From a bacterium (GTDB lineage Bacteria; Bacillota; Bacilli; Lactobacillales; Streptococcaceae): a stretch of DNA of 64,000 nt. Where the stretch lies: the NCBI GenBank assembly GCA_905221095.1, contig CAJNBV010000010.1:5188-69187 (forward strand), read 5' to 3'. The position numbers and the translations under genes are program-made. Shown here piece after piece: positions 9,341-19,744 of the stretch. The notes beneath the pieces were generated by a model. The model was given only the letters and a program-made list of their open reading frames with translations, was not told where the DNA came from and ran no database searches. Within the stretch, counting starts at the first letter, position 1. Each line of letters starts with the position of its first letter.

Positions 9341-10031
9341 AAAATTAAATGCCCTACTATGGTTAAGAGTACAAGTTCTTATTAGCAATTCAAGTTTGTT
9401 AGCAACTTTATTGATGCCTTTTGGTACTGCTGTTCTATATAATGAATTTTCAAATAAGGATGGACAATTGAGCCTATTTTTACTATCTGCTAGCTTGACG
9501 ATGGTCTTGAGCATGGGAAGTGGTTATATGGTATCGATTATGATGGCAGAAGATAAGGAAAAACGAAATCTCAAATCACTCATTCTAAGTGGTGTGACAG
9601 CAACAGAATATACTTTCAGTATGCTCGTTCTCCCTTTGTTGATTATGTTGCTTGGAATGATTTTACTACCAGTCTATCTTAAAGTAGATGTATCGGGTTA
9701 TTTATTTGCATATGTTATCTATTTGATTCTAGCAACTATTAGTGTTATTTTTCTCAACCTTCTAATCGGTGCGGTGTCAGATACTCAATCTAAAGCGCAA
9801 GTTTATAGTATCTTCCCTATGTTAATCGTCTCTGTGTTACCTATGATTGCTCTTCAAAATGATACGGCTCAGAAAGTGTTAGATTACTCGTTCGTTGGTC
9901 CTATTGTAAATCTTTTAAATAAAAAAGGTGGGGAAATATCTTTTTCTAACATCGGTATGTTACTTGCCTGGGTGGTTGTGTTAGGAATAGCGAACCTCTT
10001 TGTATTGAAAAACAGTTATAAAGCAAGATAG
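9333..10031 (+). CDS. ABC-2 type permease
   Basis: 232 aa with about six transmembrane helices (for example LLIMLLGMILLPVYL and IYLILATISVIFLNLLIG). The start overlaps the end of the ATPase gene, which identifies it as that transporter's membrane subunit. Substrate unknown; the nearby CPBP protease and small membrane proteins are a context seen around peptide or bacteriocin exporters and immunity loci. Confidence 0.87.
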   Translation: MFRKLNALLWLRVQVLISNSSLLATLLMPFGTAVLYNEFSNKDGQLSLFLLSASLTMVLSMGSGYMVSIMMAEDKEKRNLKSLILSGVTATEYTFSMLVLPLLIMLLGMILLPVYLKVDVSGYLFAYVIYLILATISVIFLNLLIGAVSDTQSKAQVYSIFPMLIVSVLPMIALQNDTAQKVLDYSFVGPIVNLLNKKGGEISFSNIGMLLAWVVVLGIANLFVLKNSYKAR

Positions 10032-10040
10032 GAGATTTAT

Positions 10041-10682
10041 ATGAAATTACTTAAAAACCTTGGCTGGTTTCTCCTAGCCATTCTATCCTTTTTATTCATC
10101 TATGGCTTCATTCAGGGGCTCGCGACTACGTCGCTTGCCTTAGGCGCTTCACCCTATGCTGTGACCTTGCTTTATGTGGCCTTGGCTGGAGTTTATGTGT
10201 ACGGCATTTACAAATGGTATCAGAAAGGTCCTGTTCGTATTGAGAAGAGTGGCTTCAACCGATTTATTTGGCTTCCTGCCTTGGTTTGGTTCTTATCTCT
10301 GGTTGTCCAGTTTTTCTTGCCAAATGATCCTTCAGTAAATCAGCAAATAGCGATAGACTTGACCTTGTCTCAACCACTTTTCTCATTCTTTGCGGTCGTT
10401 ATTTTTGCTCCTTTGACGGAAGAACTTATCTTTAGAGGAATGCTGGCACGCTACCTCTTTCCTAAGCAGGACAATAGCAAACAAACTCTGATTTTCCTTC
10501 TGGTAACTAGTGTTCTGTTTGCCTTGATTCATTTCCCAGGTGATGTGCAACAATTTTTTGTCTATTTTAGCCTTGGTTTTAGCTTGGGCTTGGCTTATAT
10601 TAGCAGAAAAGGTCTTCTTTACAGTATTTCTCTCCACGCTTTGAATAATTTAGTCGGCTTTTTGATGATTCTCATGCTATAA
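10041..10682 (+). CDS. CPBP (CAAX/Abi) family intramembrane metalloprotease
   Basis: 213 aa polytopic protein. The family motifs are all present: EELIFRGMLARY (EExxxR motif, about residues 130-141), the LIHF histidine around residue 162, and HALNNL near the C-terminus. Family members include bacteriocin-immunity (PncO/SkkI-like) and Abi proteins. It follows the ABC permease by 9 bp behind a GGAG site, so it is in the same operon. A role in peptide processing or immunity is inference from family and context. Confidence 0.9.
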   Translation: MKLLKNLGWFLLAILSFLFIYGFIQGLATTSLALGASPYAVTLLYVALAGVYVYGIYKWYQKGPVRIEKSGFNRFIWLPALVWFLSLVVQFFLPNDPSVNQQIAIDLTLSQPLFSFFAVVIFAPLTEELIFRGMLARYLFPKQDNSKQTLIFLLVTSVLFALIHFPGDVQQFFVYFSLGFSLGLAYISRKGLLYSISLHALNNLVGFLMILML

Positions 10683-10699
10683 TAGAGTCAGGAGGTCAC

Positions 10700-10930
10700 A
10701 TGAAACGAGTAATTTTATTAGCAGTGATTCAGGCAGTCGTTCTATTTTTCATCATTGGGGCGCTGGCTTATGCCTTCAAGGGAGATTTTTTCTATAGCCA
10801 TCTAGCAGTGGTCTTTGCCCCTATTGCCGGTATCTGGCGTTTTGGGACAGCTTACACAACAGAAATTGTCTTGCCTCGAAAGGCAGCCGAAATTGCTGAA
10901 AAGCGTAAAGCAGGCAAAAATTCAAAATAA
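10700..10930 (+). CDS. small membrane protein, last gene of the operon
   Basis: 76 aa, two hydrophobic segments (VILLAVIQAVVLFFIIGALAYAF and LAVVFAPIAGIWRFG) and a Lys/Arg-rich C-terminal tail. It has an excellent AGGAGG site 8 nt before the ATG and is followed by a terminator. I do not recognise the family. Confidence 0.75.
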   Translation: MKRVILLAVIQAVVLFFIIGALAYAFKGDFFYSHLAVVFAPIAGIWRFGTAYTTEIVLPRKAAEIAEKRKAGKNSK

Positions 10931-10935
10931 AAGAG

Positions 10936-10961
10936 TCCGGTGAAGTGTTCATCGGATTTTT
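10936..10961 (+). terminator. operon terminator
   Basis: TCCGGTGAA/TTCATCGGA stem (one G-U pair) with a 3-nt loop, followed by TTTTT. Confidence 0.85.
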
Positions 10962-11086
10962 GTATTGGCGTTAATTTTTATGTCCTTTATTTGTTTTTTA
11001 AAGACTGGCAAACTTTTCTGCTGATTTTCATGAAGAGCCTGCGCTTTTATGGTAAAATAGTAACAGAATAAAAGAGGAGAGAAACA

Positions 11087-12850
11087 ATGAAACGTAGTAT
11101 GTATGCTGGTCGTGTTCGTGAAGAACACATCGGACAAGAAATTACCTTGAAAGGATGGGTTGGCCGTCGTCGTGACCTTGGTGGTTTGATCTTTATCGAC
11201 CTTCGTGACCGTGAAGGAATCATGCAGTTGGTTATCAACCCTGAAAAAGTATCTGCAGAGGTTATGGCAACAGCTGAAAGTCTTCGTAGCGAATTTGTCA
11301 TCGAGGTGACTGGTCAGGTCGTTGCGCGTGAGCAAGCCAATGATAAGTTGCCAACAGGTGCAGTTGAGTTAAACGTGACAGCTCTTACTGTGCTCAATAC
11401 AGCTAAAACAACACCATTTGAGATTAAGGATGGCATTGAGGCCAATGACGATACACGTTTGCGTTACCGATACCTTGACCTTCGTCGTCCAGAAATGTTG
11501 GAAAATCTTAAACTTCGTGCCAAGGTGACCCACTCTATCCGTAATTACTTGGATGAGTTGGAGTTTATCGATGTGGAAACACCATTCCTTTCTAAATCAA
11601 CACCAGAAGGGGCGCGTGACTACTTGGTACCGTCTCGTGTTAATAAAGGGCATTTTTATGCCCTTCCTCAAAGTCCACAAATCACGAAACAGCTCTTGAT
11701 GAATGCTGGTTTTGACCGTTATTACCAAATCGTTAAATGTTTCCGTGACGAGGACTTGCGTGGAGACCGCCAGCCTGAGTTCACTCAGGTCGACTTGGAA
11801 ACGTCTTTCCTTACTGAGCAAGAAATCCAAGATATCACAGAAGGCTTGATTGCGCGCGTGATGAAGGAAACTAAAGGCATCGAAGTGACGCTTCCATTCC
11901 CTCGTATGAAATACGATGATGCTATGGCTCTTTACGGTTCTGACAAGCCAGATACCCGTTTTGACATGTTGCTTCAGGACTTGACAGAAGTGGTCAAAGG
12001 TGTGGACTTTAAAGTCTTTTCAGAAGCACCTGCTGTAAAAGCCATTGTGGTCAAAGGAGCTGCGGACAACTATTCACGTAAAGACATTGACAAGATGACT
12101 GAAGTAGCCAAACAATACGGTGCCAAAGGTCTTGCTTGGGTCAAGGTAGTTGATGGAGAATTAAACGGACCAGTTGCCAAGTTCTTGACTGGTATCCAAG
12201 AAGAATTGACAGCAGCGCTTGCTCTTGAAGACAAGGACTTGGTTCTCTTTGTAGCAGATACGCTTGAAGTGGCCAATGCAACGCTCGGTGCCCTTCGTGG
12301 GCGCATTGCCAAAGAGCTTGGTTTGATTGATAACAATAAATTCAACTTCCTTTGGGTGGTTGACTGGCCAATGTTTGAATGGTCTGAAGAAGAAGGCCGC
12401 TACATGAGCGCCCACCATCCATTCACACTTCCACAGGAAGAAACAGCTCACGAACTAGAAGGTGATTTGGCCAAGGTTCGTGCCATTGCTTACGATATCG
12501 TTTTGAACGGTTATGAACTTGGTGGTGGTAGCCTCCGTATCAACCAAAAAGACCTTCAAGAACGTATGTTCAAGGCTCTTGGTTTCTCAGCCGAAGAAGC
12601 AAATGATCAGTTTGGATTCCTTCTTGAAGCCATGGACTATGGTTTCCCACCACACGGTGGTTTGGCTATCGGGCTTGACCGTTTTGTCATGTTGCTTGCA
12701 GGAGAAGAAAATATCCGTGAAGTTATTGCCTTTCCTAAGAACAACAAGGCAACTGATCCAATGACCCAAGCTCCTTCAACAGTCGCTCTCAAACAACTAG
12801 AGGAACTCAGCTTACAAGTAGAAGAAGATGAAACAAGCAAAACGAATTAA
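11087..12850 (+). CDS. aspS: aspartyl-tRNA synthetase
   Basis: 587 aa class II synthetase of the bacterial type. The N-terminal OB-fold anticodon domain ([22 protein letters not shown]) is followed by catalytic motif 2 ([18 protein letters not shown]), the bacterial GAD insertion domain around residues 300-420, and motif 3 ([13 protein letters not shown]). The promoter has an extended -10, TGG-TAAAAT (hexamer 11053-11058). AGAGGAG precedes the ATG. The 3' end overlaps the next gene by 23 bp, so the two are co-transcribed. Confidence 0.98.
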   Translation: MKRSMYAGRVREEHIGQEITLKGWVGRRRDLGGLIFIDLRDREGIMQLVINPEKVSAEVMATAESLRSEFVIEVTGQVVAREQANDKLPTGAVELNVTALTVLNTAKTTPFEIKDGIEANDDTRLRYRYLDLRRPEMLENLKLRAKVTHSIRNYLDELEFIDVETPFLSKSTPEGARDYLVPSRVNKGHFYALPQSPQITKQLLMNAGFDRYYQIVKCFRDEDLRGDRQPEFTQVDLETSFLTEQEIQDITEGLIARVMKETKGIEVTLPFPRMKYDDAMALYGSDKPDTRFDMLLQDLTEVVKGVDFKVFSEAPAVKAIVVKGAADNYSRKDIDKMTEVAKQYGAKGLAWVKVVDGELNGPVAKFLTGIQEELTAALALEDKDLVLFVADTLEVANATLGALRGRIAKELGLIDNNKFNFLWVVDWPMFEWSEEEGRYMSAHHPFTLPQEETAHELEGDLAKVRAIAYDIVLNGYELGGGSLRINQKDLQERMFKALGFSAEEANDQFGFLLEAMDYGFPPHGGLAIGLDRFVMLLAGEENIREVIAFPKNNKATDPMTQAPSTVALKQLEELSLQVEEDETSKTN

Positions 12851-13769
12851 GCGGTGGCGCTATTATCTGCGCCGCTTTGCTTATCAGATAAAAATTTTAC
12901 GTGTCTTACAAAGCATCTCTCGGGAAAAATATGACGAAAAGATTTCGGCCTCTCTGGTCTATGGATTTCTATCAGCAGTAGCGGTCAATTTCTTTTTCCA
13001 ACCAGGGCATGTGTATTCGAGTGGTGCGACAGGTTTGGCACAGATTATTTCTGCCTTGAGTAATCACTGGTTTGGGTTTCATATTCCGATTTCGCTGACC
13101 TTCTACGCTATTAATTTTCCTTTGATGGTCTTAGCCTGGTATCAGATTGGGCATAAGTTCACTATTTTTACCTTTATCACGGTGTCCATGAGTTCCTTCT
13201 TTATCCAGTTTGTCCCTGTGGCGACCCTGACGGAGGATCCTATTATCAATGCTCTTTTTGGGGGTGTTGTCATGGGCTTGGGGATTGGTTTTGCTCTTCG
13301 AAACAATATCTCCAGTGGTGGGACGGATATTGTCAGTCTGACTATTCGCAAGAAAACGGGTAAGAATGTTGGCAGTATCTCTTTCTTGGTAAATGGGACT
13401 ATCATGCTGATAGCAGGTTTGACCTTTGGTTGGAAATACGCTCTCTACTCTATGATTACCATCTTTGTATCTAGTCGTGTGACAGACGCTGTCTTTACTA
13501 AGCAAAAACGTATGCAGGCCATGATTGTGACCAATCATCCAGACAAGGTAATTGAAAAAATCCATAAAAAATTGCACCGCGGAGCAACTATGATCCACGA
13601 TGCAGAAGGAACCTATAATCACGAGAGAAAGGCAGTTTTAATCACTGTCATTACACGTGCAGAGTTTAATGAATTTAAACAGATTATGAAACAGGTGGAC
13701 CCAAGCGCCTTTGTCTCTGTATCGGAGAATGTTCATATTCTGGGACGATTCGTTGAAACAGAAAATTAG
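12828..13769 (+). CDS. YitT family membrane protein
   Basis: 313 aa with the YitT plan: five to six transmembrane helices (DUF161; [23 protein letters not shown] is typical of its first helix) and a C-terminal cytoplasmic DUF2179 domain (about residues 225-305, ending [13 protein letters not shown]). Members are uncharacterised membrane proteins of Firmicutes. It begins inside aspS and lacks a strong ribosome binding site, so translational coupling is likely. Confidence 0.88.
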   Translation: MKQAKRIKRWRYYLRRFAYQIKILRVLQSISREKYDEKISASLVYGFLSAVAVNFFFQPGHVYSSGATGLAQIISALSNHWFGFHIPISLTFYAINFPLMVLAWYQIGHKFTIFTFITVSMSSFFIQFVPVATLTEDPIINALFGGVVMGLGIGFALRNNISSGGTDIVSLTIRKKTGKNVGSISFLVNGTIMLIAGLTFGWKYALYSMITIFVSSRVTDAVFTKQKRMQAMIVTNHPDKVIEKIHKKLHRGATMIHDAEGTYNHERKAVLITVITRAEFNEFKQIMKQVDPSAFVSVSENVHILGRFVETEN

Positions 13770-13776
13770 TGACCAA

Positions 13777-13805
13777 AAAAACCAGCGCAAGCTGGTTTTT
13801 ATTTT
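13777..13805. terminator. bidirectional terminator between yitT-like gene and malR
   Basis: AAAAACCAGC-GCAA-GCTGGTTTTT perfect 10-bp stem, with A and T tracts on both sides, so it can serve both convergent genes. Its right edge overlaps the last codons of malR. Confidence 0.88.
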
Positions 13806-14785
13806 TCAATAATTTTGTGGGCAATCAACTGGCGGTAGCAAATTTGTTTATTGCTTTTAGCATCGTTGATAATCTGAAGAATGGTTTCAAATGATGTTCG
13901 ACCAAGTTCTAGGCTATTAATATCGACATAGGCTGCCAAGTTGAGCTTGGGATTGACTGAGTCGAAGCTGAGAACAGGGACATCCAGTTGGTGTTTTGCG
14001 ATGTAATCACAGACCCCTTCGGCTAGGAGGCTATCAGTTGTGATAATAGCATCAATCATAGGATCGTGTTTAAACAAACGCTTACTGAATTGATATCCTT
14101 TTTCTTCTAGAAATTCGTTCGCAAAATAGGTCAAGTTACTATCAATAGGCAGTTGGTACTGTTTGAGTGCTGACTCATAGCCTGTTAAACGGTCTTGTGT
14201 TACGAAGAGTCTCTTAGTCCCTCCGATAAAAGCAATTCGTTTGCAGCCTTTTTTGATGAAATATTCAGTCGCATCAAAGCCAGCTTGAACATTGTCATTA
14301 TCGACAAGTGGAATAAAGGGGGACAGAGATTTTCCTAGGATGAGGAAGGGGAACTGCTCATCAGCCACCAGTTTGACTAAAGGATCTTCTTCTTCGGCAT
14401 AAAGGAAAATTAAACCGTCTACACGTTTACCATAGACCATTTGTGAGATGGCAGTAAGACGCTCCTTCTCATCTTTCCCTGTTGCTATCTGAATGGCATA
14501 GTGGTTTTCAGATGCGACTTGAGAGATGCCACGTAGGACTGATGGAAAGAAAGGATTCTGGTAGAAGGCGTCTGAGTCGTCAGGAAGAACCAATCCGATA
14601 ACTTGGGTATAACTGCTTACCAAGCTACGAGCGTTGAGGTTGGGATGGTAATTGAGCTCCTTCATAGCCTTGCGAACGCGTTTTTTTGTTTCGTCGCTAA
14701 TGGTTGATTTATTTTGAATAACACGGGTTACGGTTGAAGGCGAAACACCAGCAGCCTTGGCCACGTCTTTAATCGTAACGGGCAT
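13799..14785 (-). CDS. malR: maltose operon repressor, LacI family
   Basis: 328 aa LacI/GalR regulator. The N-terminal helix-turn-helix (TIKDVAKAAGVSPSTVTRVIQ, residues 3-23) is followed by the hinge and a periplasmic-binding-protein-like effector domain. In pneumococcus MalR represses malXCD and malMP and is relieved by maltose; the same gene order is present here. It lies 9 bp downstream of malA behind an AGGAG site, forming a malA-malR operon. Matching operator sequences are visible at the divergent malX/malQ promoters. Confidence 0.95.
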   Translation of the reverse strand: MPVTIKDVAKAAGVSPSTVTRVIQNKSTISDETKKRVRKAMKELNYHPNLNARSLVSSYTQVIGLVLPDDSDAFYQNPFFPSVLRGISQVASENHYAIQIATGKDEKERLTAISQMVYGKRVDGLIFLYAEEEDPLVKLVADEQFPFLILGKSLSPFIPLVDNDNVQAGFDATEYFIKKGCKRIAFIGGTKRLFVTQDRLTGYESALKQYQLPIDSNLTYFANEFLEEKGYQFSKRLFKHDPMIDAIITTDSLLAEGVCDYIAKHQLDVPVLSFDSVNPKLNLAAYVDINSLELGRTSFETILQIINDAKSNKQICYRQLIAHKIIEK

Positions 14786-14794
14786 AAAAATCTC

Positions 14795-15595
14795 CTATTT
14801 ATGGTAATCTGGATCACGGAAATGCGTTTTATAAAAGATAGTGACCAGATATAGAACAAAAAGAATGTTTTGTACAGTAATCAGAGTTGTCATATTTTGG
14901 CCAAATAATCCCAAAATAAGCGTAATCAGAGTCGGCAATCCTAAACAGTTCAAGATAAAATGGTAGCACTCTTTAAAGGTTCTAAATGAAAAGAGGCGTG
15001 ATTTCTTAGTGATATAAAGAAGAAGACTAGCTCCTAGAGAGACGATAAAGAAATTCAAACCAAAAAGGAAGCTCGCACCGAGAACTAGGAAGAGACTGAT
15101 ATAGACACGATTTTGTTGGTACCAGTCTTTAGAAATCGCTTGGGTCAAGCTTTCTTTGTTTTTGAAACTCTCAGTCTGAATCGCTCGGTAAGAGATGCGA
15201 GTCAGTTCCTTACTTTCCTTGCTGATGACTAGTTCTTTTGTATCGAAATGTAGTTGCAAGTCTTTCGGTAAGTCTTTGCTTTGACTTGGACCAATCACAA
15301 GAGAAGGCGCTTGACTAGCTGTGCCTGTATAAGTTAAATTGCCATCAACAATTCTAGCATGCTCAGAGAGATCCTGTACAACCTCATCTGTCAATGGTTT
15401 ATAGACATCATCAATAAAGGTTTCTAGCGGATAAGTCTCCTGGGAGCTGTTTTGAATGGCAATGGGTACCATAGACAAGCTGATAAGGAAGATACTGGTA
15501 AAGAGTAGTTGAAACCAGTTGAGTCCGAAACGTTTGGACAGGGGCTTACGAAATCCCCAAATACTTGAAAAATAGGAAAATGGATATGGAAGCAT
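14795..15595 (-). CDS. malA: MalA maltodextrin-utilisation membrane protein (DUF1189)
   Basis: 266 aa protein with an N-terminal transmembrane segment ([17 protein letters not shown]), an external domain of about 110 residues and three or four C-terminal hydrophobic segments. This DUF1189 protein sits between malD and malR in pneumococci and is named MalA there; its biochemical role is not established. It is transcribed from its own promoter, downstream of the malXCD operon terminator. No strong ribosome binding site is seen before the ATG. Confidence 0.88.
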   Translation of the reverse strand: MLPYPFSYFSSIWGFRKPLSKRFGLNWFQLLFTSIFLISLSMVPIAIQNSSQETYPLETFIDDVYKPLTDEVVQDLSEHARIVDGNLTYTGTASQAPSLVIGPSQSKDLPKDLQLHFDTKELVISKESKELTRISYRAIQTESFKNKESLTQAISKDWYQQNRVYISLFLVLGASFLFGLNFFIVSLGASLLLYITKKSRLFSFRTFKECYHFILNCLGLPTLITLILGLFGQNMTTLITVQNILFVLYLVTIFYKTHFRDPDYHK

Positions 15596-15632
15596 AGGTA
15601 TCTTTCTAAAAGGTGTTTTCTATATGAGTATT

Positions 15633-15661
15633 ATTATATAGAGAAATGTGCTTTATTTCAA
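15633..15661 (-). promoter_or_regulatory. malA-malR promoter
   Basis: On the minus strand TTGAAA (15656-15661), a 17-bp spacer, then TATAAT (15633-15638): near-consensus, with no MalR-like palindrome overlapping it. Confidence 0.8.
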
Positions 15662-15720
15662 GTCTAGGAGAGAAATTGCTTATCGCAAGGATATTATTTA
15701 CAGTCACAAGCTCCAAAATG

Positions 15721-15759
15721 AAAAAGGGTGGCGGGGATATATTATCCCTTGTCGCCACC
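15721..15759 (-). terminator. malXCD operon terminator
   Basis: Minus-strand stem GGTGGCG ... CGCCACC followed by CTTTTTC. The left arm includes the last codons of malD. Confidence 0.75.
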
Positions 15760-16584
15760 ACTTGTAAGTCCTGAAACAAAGTTCTTTTGTAGGAAGAAGA
15801 AGAGAATACAGATTGGAAGGGCGATGAGGATAGCACCTGCTGAGAAGTAGGCAATCTTCATGTTTTTCGCATTGTTAACGAAGGTTTGGAGACCAACGGC
15901 AACAGTAAAGTATTCTTTCTCACGAAGCAAGAAACTAGAGAGGATGTAGTCCCCGAAAGGTCCCATGAAGGCCCAGAGAGCTTGTACGGCAACCATTGGG
16001 CGAACAAGTGGAAGAACAATTTGCCAGAAGCGGCGGAAGTGTCCTGCACCGTCTAGTTTTGCAGATTCGTCTAGAGACATTGGCACTGTATCGAAGTAGC
16101 CTTTCATGAGCCAAGCATTCATCGGAATACCACCACCAACGTAGAGGAAGATGAGGAACCAGCTGTGGTTAAGGGCGTTCAACATAAGTGCCATAACGAA
16201 GAAGGCTGTCAAAGCGGCCATGGTTGGCACCATTTGGATAATCAAGAAGAAGACCAAACTTTGTTTACGAGCCAAGAAGTTGTAACGGCTGTATGCATAA
16301 CCAGCAAGTACGATGATACTTGTTTGAACAGCCATAGTAATTAAGGCGATAATCAAAGTGTTGAGGTACCAAGTACCGTACAAGGTTTCAGAGAAGAGCC
16401 CTTGGAAGTTAGCAAAACTAAAGTCGACGTTGCTGTCTAGTTTAAAGGCTACTACGTTACCAGTCTTGAAGGCTGACATAATGGTAATCAAAAGTGGATA
16501 GATAATCACGATTGAGAGACCAATCAAGTAAAGGTATGTAAGGGTTTGAGTCAGTCTACGTTTGAGTTTAATTGAGTTATTCAT
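15742..16584 (-). CDS. malD: maltodextrin ABC transporter permease MalD
   Basis: 280 aa MalG-type permease of the maltose/maltodextrin importer, with six transmembrane helices. The EAA motif, the contact site for the ATPase, is [20 protein letters not shown]. The start was set to the ATG at 16584, one nucleotide after the malC stop and behind GGAGGACG; the open frame extends 7 codons further upstream into malC. The cognate ATPase (MsmK-type in pneumococcus) is not encoded in this locus. Confidence 0.95.
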   Translation of the reverse strand: MNNSIKLKRRLTQTLTYLYLIGLSIVIIYPLLITIMSAFKTGNVVAFKLDSNVDFSFANFQGLFSETLYGTWYLNTLIIALITMAVQTSIIVLAGYAYSRYNFLARKQSLVFFLIIQMVPTMAALTAFFVMALMLNALNHSWFLIFLYVGGGIPMNAWLMKGYFDTVPMSLDESAKLDGAGHFRRFWQIVLPLVRPMVAVQALWAFMGPFGDYILSSFLLREKEYFTVAVGLQTFVNNAKNMKIAYFSAGAILIALPICILFFFLQKNFVSGLTSGGDKG

Positions 16585-16585
16585 C

Positions 16586-17878
16586 TTAGACGTCCTCCAT
16601 ATCAAATGCGTGTAGTTTCTTGAATGCGATCATAGAGATTGAGATGACAATGATAGAGATAATCAAGGTAACAGCTGCCGCCATAGAGTATTGAGGAGAT
16701 GTACCTGTTGTCAAACGGTAAATCCATGAAATCAAGATATCGGTTGAACCAGCTCCACCACCGACACTACCAGGTCCTCCAGCGTTGAAGAGGTACATGA
16801 TAGAGAAGTTGTTAAAGTTGAAGGTGTATTGACTGATCAAAGTAGGTGCCGCAACGGCCAAAATCATTGGGAAAGTGATGTTGCGGAATTTTTGCCAAGC
16901 ATTGGCACCGTCAATATAAGCTGCTTCGTAAAGGTCGTTAGGAATAGATTGCAAGATACCCAAGGTCAAAACGTAGATGTATGGGAATCCGAGCCAACCT
17001 TGCATCATAATCAAGGCAATTTTAGTCCAAGTTGGGTCTGTTTTCCAAGGAATAAGAGCCCCATCAAGGAAAGGAAGGAATTTAGCCAAGATTGGCAATA
17101 CTTGAGTGTTGATAGCTCCGACACTATCGTTAAACATGTTTGAGAATGTCAAGATAGTGATGAAGGCTGGGACAGCCCAAGGAAGAAGGAAAATGACACC
17201 GAAGATACGTTTTCCTTTGATAAATGGTTGGTTAGCAATGATAGCTGTGAAGATACCGATTACGATTTGTAAAGTAGAAGCTGCCAAAGCCCAGATGATA
17301 GTCCAAGAAAGAACGGCACCAAAGGCTGAACGGAAGGTACTCAAGCTCCAAATGTTCGTAAAGTTTGTCAAACCAACCCAGTCCAATAATTTGTTTGGTG
17401 GCAAGTGTTGGAAGTCGTAGTTAGTAAAGGCGATCATCAAGGTTACGATAACTGGGAAGATAATCGCGAATGTCATGGCAACATAAGATGGGATGATCAA
17501 GAGGTAAGGGAAGCCATTTTCATAGATTCCTTTGATCATATCTTTGAGGCTACGTGGAACTGGAATTCCATTGTTAATGCGTTTTGCAATTGTATGTGCA
17601 TCTTTGATATTTGAGAAATAAAAGAGTACATAAACGACTACAAAGATTAAATGGAAGGCACCACGAATCAGCATAAAGAGGGAATTATCACGACCTGGTT
17701 TGTCACCAAGAGTGATGAGATTACTCAATTCAGGGGCTGCAAGTGCTAGGAAGTAAAGGACAAATACAAGGGTTACACCAAGGAAGATAAAACCTTTTGC
17801 TTTTTGTTTATTGTAAATCTGTCCTAACCCAGGAATGATAGACAGCAGGGCTGCTTTACTAGGTTGTTGCTTTTCCAT
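16586..17878 (-). CDS. malC: maltodextrin ABC transporter permease MalC
   Basis: 430 aa MalF-type permease. It has an N-terminal extension ([22 protein letters not shown], a pattern common in these proteins), further helices, and the EAA loop [20 protein letters not shown] near residue 330. The ATG at 17878 behind AAAGGAG is chosen; the open frame starts 5 codons earlier. It forms a pair with malD and follows malX across a stem-loop. Confidence 0.95.
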   Translation of the reverse strand: MEKQQPSKAALLSIIPGLGQIYNKQKAKGFIFLGVTLVFVLYFLALAAPELSNLITLGDKPGRDNSLFMLIRGAFHLIFVVVYVLFYFSNIKDAHTIAKRINNGIPVPRSLKDMIKGIYENGFPYLLIIPSYVAMTFAIIFPVIVTLMIAFTNYDFQHLPPNKLLDWVGLTNFTNIWSLSTFRSAFGAVLSWTIIWALAASTLQIVIGIFTAIIANQPFIKGKRIFGVIFLLPWAVPAFITILTFSNMFNDSVGAINTQVLPILAKFLPFLDGALIPWKTDPTWTKIALIMMQGWLGFPYIYVLTLGILQSIPNDLYEAAYIDGANAWQKFRNITFPMILAVAAPTLISQYTFNFNNFSIMYLFNAGGPGSVGGGAGSTDILISWIYRLTTGTSPQYSMAAAVTLIISIIVISISMIAFKKLHAFDMEDV

Positions 17879-17945
17879 AATAACTCCTTTCATAGGATAC
17901 TGGTTTTTAGATAAAACCTAAACTATTTATGTTTCTATTGATAAA

Positions 17946-17979
17946 TTCAAAGGGGGATTTGATTTCCACCCCCCTTGAA
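17946..17979 (-). terminator. malX-malC intercistronic stem-loop
   Basis: Minus-strand TTCAAGGGGGG/CCCCCTTTGAA hairpin without a full T tract. Such structures usually stabilise or partly terminate the message so that the binding protein is made in excess over the permeases. Confidence 0.7.
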
Positions 17980-17987
17980 CAAATTTT

Positions 17988-19259
17988 TTATTCACCAAAT
18001 TTTTGTTTGATTGTTTCTTTGATCAATGTTACAGCATCGTTAGCAGCTGTTTTAGCATCTTTCTTACCACTTACAGAGTCAAAGAGCATGTTAGCAGCTG
18101 GTTCCCAAACTGCAGACATTTGAGAGATGTTTGGCATTGGTTGAGCGTTCTTGAACTGTTTGATAACAGCTGTTGTCAACTCATCGTTTTTACCTTCAGC
18201 GTATGAACGAGCTTCAGTGTTAGCTGGGATTTCGTTAGTTGCATCGTAGAAGGCTTTTTGTTGTTCAGTTGAAACAAGGAAGTCTACAAATTTTTGTGCG
18301 CCTTCAAGGTTCTTAGTGCTTGATGGGATGATCCAAGCTTTACCACCACCGAATGCTGAGTAGTCTTTTCCGTTTGGAAGAGTTGGGATAGTTGCAACAC
18401 CGTAGTTTACTTTAGCATCTTTGAATGCTTGAGCTTTCCAAGGTCCGTCGATGATAGCAGCTGTTTTACCTTCTTGGAATTGAGTTTGGATTAAGTTTCC
18501 AGCAGCTGTACCATCTTGCATACCTTTAGGCCATTTTTCATACCAAGATTTAGCGTAGTTGATACCTGCGATAGAACCGTCGTTTGCAAGACCGATGTCT
18601 TTAGCATCTTTACCATTTTGACCGAATACGTAAGCGCCGTTACCAGCAAGAAGTCCGTATGCATAGTAGAAGTTTGTCCAGTCAGCTAGGAAAGCAGAAG
18701 TTTTTCCATCTTCTCCAGCGAATGCGTATTTGCTATCTTTAGCAAGGTTTTCTAAGTCAGCAAATGTTTTTGGAGCTTCTTTTACCAAGTCTTTGTTGTA
18801 GTACATAACAAGTGACTCGATAACGGCAGGAGCACCGTAAACTTTACCGTCAGCAGCTGTTACAAGAGATTTAGTTTTATCATCTGTTTTAGCTCCGTCG
18901 CTCAATTTAACTTCTGAAAGTTGTCCGTCAGTACCAAGGCTACCTACACGGTCGTATGGAGCCATCATAACGTCAGCAGCTTGACCTGATTGGTTGTCAA
19001 GAGAAAGTTTGTCAAGACCACCAAGTTGGTCACCAGATTTGATGTTAACTTTTGTTCCTGATTCTTTTTCATAAGCTTTAGCAACTGTTTCAGCATAAGC
19101 TTTGTATTGGTCTTCAACGTAAAGAGTGATTTCTTTCGCTTCAGATGAACCAGAATCAGCAGGCTTATCAGCAGTTTTGCTTCCGCAAGCTACTAAAAGC
19201 AAGCTAGCAAGTGTAACAGTTCCAAGCACAGCAGCGCTCTTCATGAATTTAGATGACAT
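17988..19259 (-). CDS. malX: maltodextrin-binding lipoprotein MalX
   Basis: 423 aa extracellular solute-binding protein of family 1. The lipoprotein signal peptide is clear: basic N-terminus, hydrophobic stretch VLGTVTLASLLLVAC and lipobox LLVAC-G, with Cys25 as the anchor. It captures maltodextrins for MalCD. The C-terminus ends KETIKQKFGE, which is characteristic of streptococcal MalX. AGGAGG lies 8 nt before the ATG. First gene of malXCD, divergent from malQ. Confidence 0.97.
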   Translation of the reverse strand: MSSKFMKSAAVLGTVTLASLLLVACGSKTADKPADSGSSEAKEITLYVEDQYKAYAETVAKAYEKESGTKVNIKSGDQLGGLDKLSLDNQSGQAADVMMAPYDRVGSLGTDGQLSEVKLSDGAKTDDKTKSLVTAADGKVYGAPAVIESLVMYYNKDLVKEAPKTFADLENLAKDSKYAFAGEDGKTSAFLADWTNFYYAYGLLAGNGAYVFGQNGKDAKDIGLANDGSIAGINYAKSWYEKWPKGMQDGTAAGNLIQTQFQEGKTAAIIDGPWKAQAFKDAKVNYGVATIPTLPNGKDYSAFGGGKAWIIPSSTKNLEGAQKFVDFLVSTEQQKAFYDATNEIPANTEARSYAEGKNDELTTAVIKQFKNAQPMPNISQMSAVWEPAANMLFDSVSGKKDAKTAANDAVTLIKETIKQKFGE

Positions 19260-19302
19260 AGTGTATTCCTCCTAAAGAATAACAAATTTTATAATGAGGA
19301 AA

Positions 19303-19356
19303 CGCAAACGTTTTCCTTTATGGGACTAGTATAGCACAAACAGAAAACGGTTGCAA
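19303..19356 (-). promoter_or_regulatory. malX promoter with MalR-type operators
   Basis: TTGCAA (19351-19356), 17 bp, TGC-TATACT (hexamer 19328-19333) on the minus strand. One operator-like palindrome, GCAACCGTTTTC (19343-19354), lies in the spacer and touches the -35. A second, AAAACGTTTGCG (about 19303-19314), lies just downstream of the start. Both resemble the perfect palindrome at malQ. Confidence 0.82.
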
Positions 19357-19649
19357 GTGTTTTTTGTAAAAATTTTAAAAAAATTTCACGCAAAGGGTAA
19401 GCGTTTTATTTGTTTATAATAGAAGAAAAGTCAGAAAATATATTTTCATGATTTTACTGAAATTATTTAGGGAAACGATTGCCTAGATTTTGAACAAAAA
19501 ATAAATTGCTCTAGACCAAAAGTAAGCTAAGTTGGGCCTTCGATTTGTAGTTGAAGAAGATTTTGTAAATAGAAAAGGAAAATGTATATGTATACATAAA
19601 GAAGGACAACTTTTTAAAAAAAAATAATCAAAAGTTTTTTTAAAAACGC

Positions 19650-19700
19650 TTGCAATTATTCCAAAAATGAAGTATACTTATCTTAACGCAAACGTTTGCG
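19650..19700 (+). promoter_or_regulatory. malQ-glgP promoter with perfect MalR operator
   Basis: TTGCAA (19650-19655), 17 bp, TATACT (19673-19678), followed at 19687-19700 by the perfect 14-bp palindrome CGCAAACGTTTGCG, positioned to block initiation. It is the best operator in the window and the likely MalR site. The ~290 bp between this and the malX promoter hold AT-rich sequence and one weaker palindrome-like site (GGAAACGATTGCC, 19471-19483), but no gene. Confidence 0.85.
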
Positions 19701-19744
19701 TCCAAAAATGAAAATTTAAACTACAAATACACGAGGTGTTGTTT

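Noticed and set aside
15606..15854. 82-codon ORF over the malA promoter and malD end
   Set aside because: It spans the operon terminator and the malA promoter and overlaps malD in another frame.
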